This document shows positions 25,363-36,044 of a stretch of DNA of 64,000 nucleotides, piece after piece (within the stretch, counting starts at the first letter, position 1; the number at the start of each line of letters is the position of its first letter). The stretch covers positions 744,001-808,000 of the forward strand of contig JBFXKW010000001.1 in the NCBI GenBank assembly GCA_050173345.1, given 5' to 3'. Under the pieces are notes generated by a model that did not search any database, had not been told where the DNA came from, and was given only the letters and a program-made list of their open reading frames with translations. A program made the translations under genes and the position numbers. This DNA is from SHWC01 sp050173345 (GTDB taxonomy: Bacteria > Pseudomonadota > Alphaproteobacteria > UBA828).

Positions 25363-27810
25363 ATGTATCCCGTCGACGAGGTCCTGCCCGAACTGCGGGC
25401 GAAACTGCGCGAGCGGCCGAACGCGGTGCTGGTCGCGCCGCCCGGCGCCGGCAAGAGCACGCGCGTGCCGCCGGCGCTGCTCGGCGAGCCGTGGGCCGCG
25501 CGAGGCAAGCTGCTCGTGCTCGCGCCGCGCCGCCTCGCGGCGCGCGCAGCGGCAAGCTACATGGCGAAGGCGCGCGGCGAGCAAGTCGGCGAGACCATCG
25601 GCTATCGGGTACGGCTCGAAACCCGCGCAGGCCCGAAGACGCGGATCGAGGTGGTCACCGAAGGCGTGTTCGGCCGCCTGATCCTCGCCGACCCTTCGCT
25701 CGACGGCATAGCCGGCGTCCTGTTCGACGAGTTCCACGAGCGCAGCCTCGATGGCGATCTCGGCCTCGCCCTCGCGCTCGATGCACAAGCCGCGCTGCGG
25801 CCCGATCTCAGGCTGCTCGTCATGTCCGCGACGCTCGATGCGGCGCGCGTCGCGGCGCTGCTCGGCGATGTTCCGGTGATCGAGAGCGCGGGCCGCCTGT
25901 TCCCGATCGAGACACGCTATCTCGGCCGCGACGCGCGCCGGCCGATCGAGGACGCCATGGCCGATGCGGTGCAGCGCGCCGTCAGGGAGGCCGAGGGCGA
26001 CGTGCTCGCCTTCCTGCCCGGCGCGCGGGAAATCCGCTGGACGCAGCGCCTGCTCGCCGAGCGGCTACCCGCCCACATCGTCGTGGCACCGCTGCATGGC
26101 TCCCTCGATGCCCGCGAGCAGGACCGCGCCATCGAGCCCGCGCCGGACGGGCGGTGCAAGGTCGTGCTGGCCAGCGCGATCGCCGAGACCAGCCTGACCA
26201 TCGAGGGCGTGCGCGTGGTGATCGATGGCGGGCTCGCCCGCGTGCCGCGCTACGATCCCGGCACCGGCCTGACCCGGCTTGCTACCGAGCGCGCCTCGCG
26301 CGCCTCGGTCGATCAGCGGCGCGGCCGCGCCGGCCGCGTCGCGCCGGGCATCTGCTACCGCCTCTGGGACGAGGCGGAGACGCGCGCGCTTCGCCCGTTC
26401 GCGGCGCCGGAAATTCGTGAAAGCGATCTCTCGGGACTGGCGCTCGCGCTGGCGGACTGGGGTGCGGGCGACGGCTCGACATTGAAATGGCTCGACCCGC
26501 CACCACAGGCCGCGATAGCCGAGGCTCACGCGCTGCTGAAATCGCTCGATGCGCTCGACGAGGCCGGCCGCATCACCGCCCATGGCCGGCGCCTCGCTGC
26601 CCTGCCCCTGCCGCCGCGCCTCGCGCACATGGTGAGCGCCGCCGCCGCGCGCGGCGAGGCCGCCTTGGCGGCGCGGATCGCGCTCCTGCTCACCGAGCGC
26701 GAGCTTGGCGGCAGGGACGCGGATTTGCGCGAGCGCCTGCGCCGCCTCGATCATGACCGCGGCGAGCGCGCCCGCGCCGGGCTCCGCCTCGCGTCACAAT
26801 GGCAGCGGCTTGCCGGCGCGGGTGAGGACCGGCCGGTCGAGCCGGAACGCGCCGGCGCCGTGCTCGCCCTCGCCTATCCCGAGCGCGTCGCCATGGCGCG
26901 CGCCGGCAAGCCCGGTGCGTTCCTGCTGGCGAATGGCCGCGGCGCCGCGCTGGACGCGGCCGACCCGCTCGCCCGATCGGCTTTCCTCGTGGTCGCCGAG
27001 CTGACCGGCGAGGCCGCGCAGCAGCGCATCCTGCTCGCCGCCCCGCTCGACGAAGACGACATCGAGCGCGACTTCCCGTCCCGCGTCGAGACCGTCGAGG
27101 CGATTGGCTTCGATACCGCGGCAGGCCGAGTCCGGGCGAAGCGCACCCGCAGGCTCGGCGCCATCGTGCTCGGTGAGGCCGAGATCGCGGATGCCGATCC
27201 GGCGGCTGTCGCTGCCGCCTTGGTGGAGGGCATCCGAAGCCTCGGCCTCGACGCCTTGCCATGGAGCGAGGAGAGCCGCAGCTATCGCGCGCGCGTCGCA
27301 TTCATGCGGCGCACCGAGGGCGAGGCCTGGCCCGACATCTCGGACGGCGCGCTGATGGACTGCCTCGACGACTGGCTCGGACCGTATCTCGTCGGCAAGC
27401 GCGCCTTGTCTGACCTGAGCAGCGGCGAGCTCAAGCGGGCGGTCGAGGCGCTGGTGCCGCCCGCGCTCCGCCGCGAGCTCGATGCGGCCGCCCCGTCGCA
27501 CTTCGTCGCGCCGTCGGGGACGCACGTCGCGATCGACTATGCGGCCGAGGGCGGCCCGGCGATCGCGGTCAGGGTGCAGGAGCTGTTCGGGCTCGCGACG
27601 CACCCGACGATCGCGCATGGCCGCGTCCCGCTGGTCATCCACCTGCTCTCGCCCGCGCGCCGGCCGGTGCAGGTCACGCGCGACCTGCCGGGCTTCTGGC
27701 GCGGCAGCTATCGCGCGGTGCGCGCCGAGATGAAGGGCCGCTACCCCAAGCACCCCTGGCCCGAAGACCCGCTCGCCGCCGAACCGCCCGTGCACGGGCC
27801 GCGTCGCTAG
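25363..27810 (+). CDS. hrpB: ATP-dependent helicase HrpB
   Basis: An 815-residue DEAH-type helicase of normal length. Walker A is PPGAGKST (residues 26-33), the DEFH box is near residues 123-126 (LFDEFHERSLDGDL), SAT motif III is MSATLD, and motif VI is QRRGRAGRVAPG. The C-terminal HrpB-specific domain ends with LPGFWRGSYRAVRAEMKGRYPKHPWPE (in parts), diagnostic for HrpB. The role in RNA metabolism is not well defined even in E. coli. I start it at the ATG at 25363, giving the standard N-terminus; upstream in-frame ATGs overlap the divergent promoter region. Its stop overlaps the stop of the convergent isomerase gene (CTAG). Confidence 0.92.
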   Translation: MYPVDEVLPELRAKLRERPNAVLVAPPGAGKSTRVPPALLGEPWAARGKLLVLAPRRLAARAAASYMAKARGEQVGETIGYRVRLETRAGPKTRIEVVTEGVFGRLILADPSLDGIAGVLFDEFHERSLDGDLGLALALDAQAALRPDLRLLVMSATLDAARVAALLGDVPVIESAGRLFPIETRYLGRDARRPIEDAMADAVQRAVREAEGDVLAFLPGAREIRWTQRLLAERLPAHIVVAPLHGSLDAREQDRAIEPAPDGRCKVVLASAIAETSLTIEGVRVVIDGGLARVPRYDPGTGLTRLATERASRASVDQRRGRAGRVAPGICYRLWDEAETRALRPFAAPEIRESDLSGLALALADWGAGDGSTLKWLDPPPQAAIAEAHALLKSLDALDEAGRITAHGRRLAALPLPPRLAHMVSAAAARGEAALAARIALLLTERELGGRDADLRERLRRLDHDRGERARAGLRLASQWQRLAGAGEDRPVEPERAGAVLALAYPERVAMARAGKPGAFLLANGRGAALDAADPLARSAFLVVAELTGEAAQQRILLAAPLDEDDIERDFPSRVETVEAIGFDTAAGRVRAKRTRRLGAIVLGEAEIADADPAAVAAALVEGIRSLGLDALPWSEESRSYRARVAFMRRTEGEAWPDISDGALMDCLDDWLGPYLVGKRALSDLSSGELKRAVEALVPPALRRELDAAAPSHFVAPSGTHVAIDYAAEGGPAIAVRVQELFGLATHPTIAHGRVPLVIHLLSPARRPVQVTRDLPGFWRGSYRAVRAEMKGRYPKHPWPEDPLAAEPPVHGPRR

Positions 27811-28409
27811 CCGCGCTTGGCAAGCGCGCGGTCGAGGAATTCCAGGCGGTCCTGGCCCCAGAAGATTTCGCCGTCGATGACGTAGCTCGGCGCGCCGAAC
27901 ACCTGCGCGGCGAGCGCCCTGTCGGTGCCGGCCTGATAGGCCGCCTTGATCGCCTCGGTCTCGGCGGCAGCGAACAGCGGCTCGGGGTCGAGCCCGCAGG
28001 CCGTGACGATCTGCCTCAGCGTCTCCGCATCGCCGGTGTCGCGCTCCTCGGCCCAGAGGGCGCGCAGGATGGCGTGCGCCAGCGTCATCGCATCCTGGCC
28101 CACCTCGCGCGCCGCGGTGACCAGCCGCGCGCCGAGGTTCTCGTTGGCCGGGAAGAACTTCGGCTTGAGGGTGAGCGGCAGGCCGAGATGGTCGCGCCAG
28201 CGCGCCAGCTCGACCAGGCGGTAGGCCTGGCGCTGCGGCGCGCGCTTGGCGAGCGGCAGGCCGCCCGATTGCGGGAAGACCTGGCCGAAATCGATCGGCA
28301 GCACGGCGACGCTCGCGCCGTGGCGCTTCACCATCGCCTCGAAACGCGCCGCGCCGAGATAGGTCCAGGGCGAGTTGAGCGAGAGGTAGTAGTCGATATG
28401 CGCCGCCAT
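27807..28409 (-). CDS. 2-hydroxychromene-2-carboxylate isomerase family protein (DsbA-like thioredoxin fold)
   Basis: A 200-residue glutathione-transferase kappa/DsbA-like protein. The active-site region SLNSPWTYLGA places a serine (residue 13) where the family uses Ser or Cys to activate glutathione. The C-terminal cis-proline loop FGAPSYVIDGEIFWGQDRLEFL is the family signature. NahD-type members isomerise a naphthalene breakdown product with glutathione; many family members outside such pathways have unknown substrates, and no naphthalene genes are near. Good ribosome site (AAGGGGAGA). It follows the ThDP-enzyme gene on the same strand after 32 bases, so the two are probably one operon. Confidence 0.85.
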   Translation of the reverse strand: MAAHIDYYLSLNSPWTYLGAARFEAMVKRHGASVAVLPIDFGQVFPQSGGLPLAKRAPQRQAYRLVELARWRDHLGLPLTLKPKFFPANENLGARLVTAAREVGQDAMTLAHAILRALWAEERDTGDAETLRQIVTACGLDPEPLFAAAETEAIKAAYQAGTDRALAAQVFGAPSYVIDGEIFWGQDRLEFLDRALAKRG

Positions 28410-28441
28410 GTCGTCTCCCCTTCTTGCCGGATGGGCGCGGT

Positions 28442-30094
28442 TCAGACCGTGCCGTCCACCATCACTTCGAGCAGGACCGGCGCCTTACCGGCGAGCGCCT
28501 CGGCGAAGCGCGCCTCGAACGCGGCGCCGTCCTCGACGCGGTGCGCGGTCATGCCGAACGAGCGCGCCAAGCCGGCGACGTCGATCGCCGGGTCCTTGAA
28601 GTCCATGCCGATGAAGCGATCATTGCCGTGGAACAGCTTGAGCCGCTGCTTGATGATCCGGTAGCCCCCATTGTTGGCGACGATGAAGACCATCGGCAGC
28701 TTGTGGTTGGCCGCGGTCCAGAGCGCCTGAATACTGTACATGGCGCTGCCGTCGCCGAGCACGGCGACGACGCGGCGCTCTGGCTGCGCGATCTGGATGC
28801 CGACCGACGCCGCGATGCCCCAGCCGATGCCGCCGCTGGTGTTGCCGAAATAGCCGTAGCGGTCGCGATAGGGCAGGAACGCCGGCAGGCTCTGCGTCGA
28901 GGTGATGCCCTCGTCCACCACGATGGCATTGGCAGGCAGCAGGTCGACGAGCCGCATCATCAGCCATTCGGGGTCGATCGGCGTGCGCGCTGCCTTGGCT
29001 TCCGCGCTCTTGCGCCGTGCCGCACGCTGCGCCGACCAGTTCTTCCCGGCGAGCGCATCGAGCGACCCATTGCCGCGCGACGAAAGCAGTGGCGTCAGCG
29101 CCTTCAAGGTCTCCTTGAGGTCGGCGCGGACGGCGAACTCGGCCGCGTAGTTCTTGCCCATCTCCCAGTCGCGCAGGCCGAGCTGGATCACGGCCATGCC
29201 GGGCGGCAGCGGCTCGACGGGGCTCCACACCGACATGCGCAGCACGTCGGCGCCGAGGCAGATCAGCGTGTCATAGGGCGAGAGCAGCTCGCGCACGCGC
29301 TTCTGGTCGCGCGATAGCTGCCCCATGAAAGCGGGATGCTCGGACGGGAAGTGCGCGCCGTCCACCACGGTCTGCTGGTAGACTGGCGCACCGAGCGCCT
29401 CGGCAAAGCGCGCCGCCTCGGCGAACGCGTCGCTGGTGACGACCTCTTGCCCGGCGATGACGACCGGGCGCTGCGCCGCTTGCAACCGTTCGGCGAGCGC
29501 CGCGAGCGCCGCCTCGGACGGGCGGACGGCGGTATCGACCCGCGTCGCGGCGCCGAGGTCGAGCGCGCCAAAGGCGTTCAGGATGTCGCCCGGCAGCGAG
29601 ATGAAGACCGGGCCGGTCGGCGGCGTCAGCGCCACCTTGGCCGCCCGGTGCACGATGCGCGGCAGGTCTTCGAGCCGCGTCACCTCGGTTGCCCATTTCA
29701 CCACCGGGGTCGCGATCGGCACCAGCGGCGCGTAGAGCAGAGGCTCGGTCAGGCCGTGGCCCTGCTCCTGCTGCCCGGCCGTGACGATCAGCGGCGAGCC
29801 GGAATTGTTGGCGGTATAGAGCGCGCCGATCGCATTGCCGAGGCCGGGCGCGACATGGACGTTGCAGACCGCGAGCTTGCCCGAGGCGCGCGAATAGCCA
29901 TCCGCCATCGCGACCACGATCGATTCCTGCAGGCCGAGCACGTAGCCGAATCCCGGCTCGTCGGCGAGTGCGTGCATGATGGGCAGTTCGGTGGTGCCCG
30001 GATTGCCGAAGATGCGGCCGACGCCCTCCTGCTTGAGGAGCGCGAGAAAGGCGCTGCGGCCGCTGATGGTGTTCTGCGTTGTGCCCGACGGCAT
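28442..30094 (-). CDS. Thiamine-diphosphate decarboxylase, benzoylformate decarboxylase-like
   Basis: A 550-residue ThDP enzyme with the three-domain layout of pyruvate decarboxylase/acetolactate synthase relatives. The cofactor-activating glutamate is E57 (LQESIV), the active-site histidine is H80 (NVHVAPGLGNA), and the ThDP-binding motif runs from GDGSAMYS to NN. The GYFGNTSGGIGWGI segment and spacing of E57/H80 match benzoylformate decarboxylase (MdlC), but the serine of its NPGS motif is threonine here (NPGTTELP). It probably decarboxylates a 2-keto acid; benzoylformate, oxalyl-type or aliphatic keto acids are all possible. It diverges from the cysteine-biosynthesis operon. Confidence 0.82.
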   Translation of the reverse strand: MPSGTTQNTISGRSAFLALLKQEGVGRIFGNPGTTELPIMHALADEPGFGYVLGLQESIVVAMADGYSRASGKLAVCNVHVAPGLGNAIGALYTANNSGSPLIVTAGQQEQGHGLTEPLLYAPLVPIATPVVKWATEVTRLEDLPRIVHRAAKVALTPPTGPVFISLPGDILNAFGALDLGAATRVDTAVRPSEAALAALAERLQAAQRPVVIAGQEVVTSDAFAEAARFAEALGAPVYQQTVVDGAHFPSEHPAFMGQLSRDQKRVRELLSPYDTLICLGADVLRMSVWSPVEPLPPGMAVIQLGLRDWEMGKNYAAEFAVRADLKETLKALTPLLSSRGNGSLDALAGKNWSAQRAARRKSAEAKAARTPIDPEWLMMRLVDLLPANAIVVDEGITSTQSLPAFLPYRDRYGYFGNTSGGIGWGIAASVGIQIAQPERRVVAVLGDGSAMYSIQALWTAANHKLPMVFIVANNGGYRIIKQRLKLFHGNDRFIGMDFKDPAIDVAGLARSFGMTAHRVEDGAAFEARFAEALAGKAPVLLEVMVDGTV

Positions 30095-30283
30095 CGATCC
30101 CCCTGCCCGTTCCGAATGTCCTGCGAATCACGCCGGCCGCAGACTATGCCAAAGCAGCGCCGCGCGCAGGCCGCAGCTTGGCGCGGGCGGCTGCCGCTCG
30201 CTCCCCTCGCCCGCCAAATCGAACCATTCTTTCTATATAAAATGTGAAATATATTTTTATGCTGATTATTTAGTAGATATATA

Positions 30284-30310
30284 TTGACGCACATGGCTCT
30301 GCGGGATAAT
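30284..30310 (+). promoter_or_regulatory. Sigma70-like promoter of the cys operon
   Basis: TTGACG (30284-30289) and GATAAT (30305-30310) each match the consensus at five of six positions, with a 15-base spacer that is slightly short. Short spacers and an AT-rich upstream block fit an activator-dependent promoter. Transcription would begin near 30317, giving a leader of about 85 bases before cysG. Confidence 0.5.
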
Positions 30311-30339
30311 TGAAGCGACGCAAGGCCGCTTCCGGGCAG

Positions 30340-30383
30340 CCCTACCAAGCCGGCGTTTCACGAGACGCTTGGAGTTGGTGGGG
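30340..30383 (+). promoter_or_regulatory. Structured mRNA leader of the cys operon
   Basis: CCCTACCAA (30340-30348) can pair fully, with one U-G wobble, to TTGGTGGGG (30375-30383). Inside it GCGTTT (30353-30358) pairs with AGACGC (30363-30368) around a CACG loop. The outer 3' arm is the purine-rich region immediately before ATG at 30384 and 17 bases before the cysG ATG, so the fold would hide ribosome-binding sequence. No known riboswitch class was recognised. Confidence 0.45.
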
Positions 30384-30400
30384 ATGAGGCTTTTTAAACA

Positions 30401-31801
30401 ATGCGCTACTTCCCGCTCTTCATCGACACCCGGAACGCCGCCGCCGTCGTGATCGGAGGCGGCGACATGGCCGAAGCCAAGCTCAGGCTTCTCCTGAAGA
30501 CTGATGCTCAAATCCGTGTCATAGCGCAGGAAGCAACCAGCCAGATCCAGGCCTGGGCGGCCCAGGGCCGGCTGGTCTGGAGCCGGCATGCCCTGACCGG
30601 GCGCGACCTTGATGGTGCGCGGCTGGTCTATGTCGCGACGGGCTCGCCGGCCGAAGATCGCCGCATCGCGGAGGCGGCGCGGGCCGCCGGTGCGCTGGTC
30701 AACGTGACCGACGACCGCGAAGCCTCCAACGCGCTGACGCCCGCCATCGTCGATCGCGACCCGGTGGTGGTCGCGATCGGCACCGAGGGCAGCGCGCCGG
30801 TCCTCACCCGCCTCATCAAGGGCCGGCTGGAGGCGTGGTTCTCGCCGCGGCTCGGCGCGCTCGCGCGCATCGCCGCGCGGCGGCGCGACAAAACCCTCGC
30901 CTTCCCGCCCGCCGATCGGCGCGCGGCGCTCCGCCGGTTCTTCGAGGGCGCCGGCGAACACGCCCTCTATGACCGTGGCGATGCGGCCGCGACGGCCTTG
31001 CTCGACGAGCTGCTGGACGAAGCGCAGGCGCACCGCCCCGACGGGCGGGTCGCGCTGGTCGGCGCCGGGCCGGGCGATCCCGAGCTGCTCACCCTCAAGG
31101 CGCGCAAGCGGCTCGATACTGCGGACGTCGTGCTGCATGACCGGCTGGTCGATCCCGCGATCCTCGAGCTGGCGCGCCGCGAGGCGAAGCTGATCGAGGT
31201 CGGCAAGACGCCGGACGGCCCGGCCTGGTGCCAGGACCAGATCAACGCCGCGATGATCGAGGCGGCGCGCGCCGGCGCCTTCGTGGTGCGCCTCAAGGGC
31301 GGCGACCCGCTCGTCTTCGGCCGCGCGGACGAGGAGATCGAGGCGCTTGAAGCCGCCGGCATCGACTACGAGATCGTGCCCGGCATCACCGCCGCCGTGG
31401 CCGCCGCTGCGGCGGCGCGCTTCTCGCTGACCCGGCGCGGCCGCAACAAGGCGATCAGCTTCCTCACCGCGCACGACGCCAGGGGCTTCGCCGAGCATGA
31501 CTGGCGCGGCCTGGCACGGCCGGGCGAAGCCTTCGCGATCTATATGGGCGTGCGCGGCGCCCGCTTCGTCCAGGGCCGGCTGCTCATCCACGGCGCCTCG
31601 GCCGCGACGCCCGTCACCATCGTCGAGAACGCGAGCCGGCCGGACCAGAAGCTCGTCGCCGGCACGCTCGGCCGGCTGACCGAGCTTCTCGCGGAGGCCG
31701 GCATCGGCGGCCCGGCGATCATCTTCGTCGGCCTCACCCCCCGCGCCGCCCTCGCCGCGACCGAGGACATAGCAACCGCCGCCCTCACCATCGGAGCCTG
31801 A
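30401..31801 (+). CDS. cysG: Siroheme synthase CysG
   Basis: A 466-residue trifunctional enzyme making siroheme, the cofactor of sulfite reductase. The N-terminal half is the NAD-dependent precorrin-2 dehydrogenase/ferrochelatase with the Rossmann motif VIGGGDMAEAK (GGG at 19-21). The C-terminal half from about residue 217 is uroporphyrinogen-III methyltransferase with VALVGAGPGDPELLTLKA, RLKGGDPLVFGR and PGITAAVAAA. The last motif usually reads GITSA. First gene of the sulfate block; the DUF2849 gene follows after two bases. An out-of-frame 22-codon frame starting at 30384 overlaps its start. Confidence 0.93.
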   Translation: MRYFPLFIDTRNAAAVVIGGGDMAEAKLRLLLKTDAQIRVIAQEATSQIQAWAAQGRLVWSRHALTGRDLDGARLVYVATGSPAEDRRIAEAARAAGALVNVTDDREASNALTPAIVDRDPVVVAIGTEGSAPVLTRLIKGRLEAWFSPRLGALARIAARRRDKTLAFPPADRRAALRRFFEGAGEHALYDRGDAAATALLDELLDEAQAHRPDGRVALVGAGPGDPELLTLKARKRLDTADVVLHDRLVDPAILELARREAKLIEVGKTPDGPAWCQDQINAAMIEAARAGAFVVRLKGGDPLVFGRADEEIEALEAAGIDYEIVPGITAAVAAAAAARFSLTRRGRNKAISFLTAHDARGFAEHDWRGLARPGEAFAIYMGVRGARFVQGRLLIHGASAATPVTIVENASRPDQKLVAGTLGRLTELLAEAGIGGPAIIFVGLTPRAALAATEDIATAALTIGA

Positions 31802-31803
31802 CC

Positions 31804-32130
31804 ATGCCGCGCAAGGACACGCTCTACATCCTGACCGCCAACGATCTGCTCGAAGGCGACGTGATCTTCCTCGGCGAAGCCGGCTGGGTGCGCGACCACC
31901 GCGCGGCGCGCATCGTACGCAACGAAGACGACGCCAAGGCGTTAGAAGCGATCGCCACCGCTGACAAGGCCGCGAGGAAGATCGTCGATCCCTATCTCGT
32001 CGAGATCACCCTCGAGGCGGACGGCACGCCGACGCCGGTGCGCCATCGCGAGCGCATCCGCACGCGCGGGCCGACCGTGCGGCTCGACCTCGGCAAGCAG
32101 GCCGCGTTGCGCGCCAACTCGATCCTCTGA
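31804..32130 (+). CDS. DUF2849 protein of the sulfite-reductase operon
   Basis: A 108-residue soluble protein of the DUF2849 family, recognised from RKDTLYILTANDLLEGDVIFL and the C-terminal RHRERIRTRGPTVRLDLGKQ. DUF2849 genes are found almost only in alphaproteobacteria between cysG and the sulfite reductase gene, exactly as here. That genetic linkage suggests a helper role, for example in electron delivery or siroheme insertion, but no function has been shown to my knowledge. Two bases separate it from cysG, and ten from cysI. Confidence 0.85.
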   Translation: MPRKDTLYILTANDLLEGDVIFLGEAGWVRDHRAARIVRNEDDAKALEAIATADKAARKIVDPYLVEITLEADGTPTPVRHRERIRTRGPTVRLDLGKQAALRANSIL

Positions 32131-32140
32131 GGCATTGGCC

Positions 32141-33782
<1,642 letters not shown>

Positions 33783-33796
<14 letters not shown>

Positions 33797-34331
33797 GCGG
33801 AGCGGCGAGGTCGCCGAGCACTGGCGCCGGGTCGGCACCGACGGCGCGGTGCCGGCCGGGCAGGACGTGATCCTGCCGCTCGACCGGCTCGCGCAGGAGG
33901 GCGAGGCCGTGCTCAACGGCGGCGGGCGGCTCGGCGTCGAGCTCGCCAATGACGCGGACCTCGATGCGCTCGCGTCCTGGCTCGACCGTCTCGGCCTGAT
34001 CGCGGTCGGCTTCCCGAGCTTCGCCGACGGCCGCGGCTTCAGCATCGCGCGCGAGCTTCGCCTGCGCGGCTACAAGGCCGAGCTGCGCGCGGTCGGCCCG
34101 CTGATCGCAGACCAGTTCGCCTTCGCGCTTGCTTGCGGCTTCGACGCCGTCGAGATCGACGACGCGATGGCGGCGCGCCAGCCGGTCGCGCACTGGCTCG
34201 AGGCGCTCGATGCGTTCAGCCACGGCTATCAGCGCGACTATGGCGGGCCGCAGAACATCCTCGAGGCGCGACGCGCGGCACGGGCAAAGGCGCGCGAAGC
34301 CCGCGCCGCCCAGAAGGAAACCGCGCAGTGA
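33783..34331 (+). CDS. DUF934 protein of the sulfite-reductase operon
   Basis: A 182-residue soluble protein of the DUF934 family, which is constantly paired with the sulfite reductase gene in alpha- and betaproteobacteria. The family core is visible as DVILPLDRL, GVELANDADLDALASWLDRLGLIAVGFPSF (in parts) and GRGFSIARELRLRGYKAELRAVG. The tail is a highly basic Ala/Arg/Lys helix. The role is unknown; conserved linkage suggests an accessory or electron-transfer factor for CysI. It begins within the cysI coding end (14-base overlap) and shares GTGA with cysH. Confidence 0.87.
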
Positions 34332-35068
34332 CCGCGTGGCTGCCGATCGTCGAGCGCCTGGCCGAGGGCTTCGGTGCGCTCACGCTGGAGCAGCGCCTTA
34401 CGCGCCTGCGCGGCGCGATCGACGGCCGCATCGTATTCACCACCAGCCTCGGCCTCGAGGACCAGGCGATCACCCACGCGATCTTCAGCCACGGCCTCGA
34501 CATCGAGGTGGCGACGCTCGACACTGGCCGGCTGTTCGCCGAAAGCCACGCGGTGTGGGCCGAGACCGAGGCGCGCTATGGCCGGCGCATCGCCTCCTTT
34601 CATCCGAAAGCCGAAGCGCTCGAAGCGCTGATCAGCGCGCAAGGGCCGGACGGCTTCTACGCTTCGATCGAGAACCGCAAGGCGTGCTGCCATGTGCGCA
34701 AGGTCGAGCCGCTCGGCCGTGCGCTGGCGGGAGCCGCCGCCTGGATCACCGGCCTGCGTGCCGACCAGTCCGGCAGCCGGGCCGGCCTCGGCTTCATCGA
34801 GCGCGACCAGGCGCGCGGCCTGGTCAAGGCGAACCCGCTGCTGGATTGGACGCGCGAGCGGGTCGCCGCCTACGTCGCCGAGCATGGCGTGCCCTACAAC
34901 CGGCTGCACGACGAAGGCTTCCTCTCGATCGGCTGCCAGCCCTGCACGCGCGCCGTGCAACCCGGCGAGCCGGAGCGTGCCGGCCGCTGGTGGTGGGAGA
35001 ACGAGGACAAGAAGGAATGCGGCTTGCACCTGACAGAAGACGGCCGCCTGGTGCGGCGGAGCGCCTGA
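34328..35068 (+). CDS. cysH: APS reductase (CysH family, 4Fe-4S type)
   Basis: A 246-residue PAPS/APS reductase family protein. The substrate loop TTSLGLEDQ, the GLRADQS segment and the catalytic cysteine motif ECGLH are present. Two extra cysteine pairs, ACCHV (about C120-C121) and CQPC (about C203 and C206), are the ligands of the 4Fe-4S cluster that marks enzymes acting on APS and not PAPS. This agrees with the lack of any APS kinase in the operon. The start is GTG overlapping the DUF934 stop (GTGA). Confidence 0.92.
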   Translation: MTAWLPIVERLAEGFGALTLEQRLTRLRGAIDGRIVFTTSLGLEDQAITHAIFSHGLDIEVATLDTGRLFAESHAVWAETEARYGRRIASFHPKAEALEALISAQGPDGFYASIENRKACCHVRKVEPLGRALAGAAAWITGLRADQSGSRAGLGFIERDQARGLVKANPLLDWTRERVAAYVAEHGVPYNRLHDEGFLSIGCQPCTRAVQPGEPERAGRWWWENEDKKECGLHLTEDGRLVRRSA

Positions 35069-35069
35069 G

Positions 35070-36044
35070 ATGAGCGGCGCGGCCATTCCCGACACCGATA
35101 CGGGCGCGCGCACCGACGCCTCGGGCACGCCCTGGCCCGGCGCACGCGCGCTGAGCCACCTGCAGCGCCTCGAAGCCGAGAGCATCCACATCATCCGCGA
35201 GGTCGTCGCCGAGTGTGAGAACCCGGTGATGCTCTACTCGATCGGCAAGGATTCCGCGGTGATGCTCCATCTCGCCATGAAGGCGTTCTATCCCGGCAAG
35301 CTGCCCTTCCCGCTTCTCCACGTCGATACCACCTGGAAGTTCCGCGAGATGATCGTGTTCCGCGACCAGCGCGTCGCTGAGCTCGGCCTCGAGCTGCTGG
35401 TGCACGTCAACGAGGACGGCATCGCGCGCGGCATCGGCCCGATCAGCCACGGCTCGAAGCTGCATACCGACGTGATGAAGACCGAGGCGCTCAAGCAGGC
35501 GCTCGACAAAGGGGGCTTCGACGCCGCGTTCGGCGGCGCGCGCCGCGACGAGGAGAAGTCGCGCGCCAAGGAGCGCGTGTTCTCCTTCCGCACCGCGCAG
35601 CACCGCTGGGATCCGAAGAGCCAGCGGCCCGAGCCCTGGCGGCTCTACAACGGCCGGCTCAACAAGGGCGAGAGCATCCGTGTCTTCCCGCTCTCGAACT
35701 GGACCGAGCTCGACGTCTGGGAATACATCTACCGCGAGAACATCCCGATCGTGCCGCTCTACTACGCCGCCGAACGGCCGGTGGTGGAGCGCGACGGCAT
35801 GCTGATCATGGTCGATGACGAGCGCCTGCCGCTCCACCCCGGCGAGGTGCCGGAGCGGCGCATGGTGCGCTTCCGCACGCTTGGCTGCTACCCGCTGACC
35901 GGCGCGATCGAGAGCGACGCGGCCACGCTCCCCGCCATCGTGCGCGAGATGTTCCTGGCGCGCACCTCCGAACGCCAGGGCCGGCTGATCGACCGCGACG
36001 GCGCGGCCTCGATGGAGCGCAAGAAGCAGGAAGGCTACTTCTGA
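35070..36044 (+). CDS. cysD: Sulfate adenylyltransferase small subunit CysD
   Basis: A 324-residue ATP sulfurylase catalytic subunit that makes APS from ATP and sulfate. The PP-loop is SIGKDSAVML, followed by HVDTTWKFREM, FGGARRDEEKSRAKER, FPLSNWTELDVWEYI and the C-terminal RKKQEGYF ending, all as in canonical CysD. It works as a heterodimer with the GTPase CysN encoded immediately downstream; their stop and start codons overlap (TGATG). The gap to cysH is a single base. Confidence 0.95.
   Translation: MSGAAIPDTDTGARTDASGTPWPGARALSHLQRLEAESIHIIREVVAECENPVMLYSIGKDSAVMLHLAMKAFYPGKLPFPLLHVDTTWKFREMIVFRDQRVAELGLELLVHVNEDGIARGIGPISHGSKLHTDVMKTEALKQALDKGGFDAAFGGARRDEEKSRAKERVFSFRTAQHRWDPKSQRPEPWRLYNGRLNKGESIRVFPLSNWTELDVWEYIYRENIPIVPLYYAAERPVVERDGMLIMVDDERLPLHPGEVPERRMVRFRTLGCYPLTGAIESDAATLPAIVREMFLARTSERQGRLIDRDGAASMERKKQEGYF

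Larger units (their letters stand above)
30095..30400. other. 306-base divergent intergenic region before cysG
   Basis: Contains a strikingly AT-rich block (about 30225-30285) in otherwise GC-rich DNA, a sigma70-like promoter (30284-30310) and a structured leader (30340-30383) for the sulfate operon. The AT-rich block is well placed for a LysR-type activator such as CysB or Cbl. On the other side, no clear promoter for the ThDP-enzyme gene was recognised. Confidence 0.6.

Noticed and set aside
30284..30400. A known SAM-type riboswitch before cysG
   Set aside because: None of the conserved core sequences of SAM-I, SAM-II or SAM/SAH classes could be recognised; only a generic hairpin is supported.
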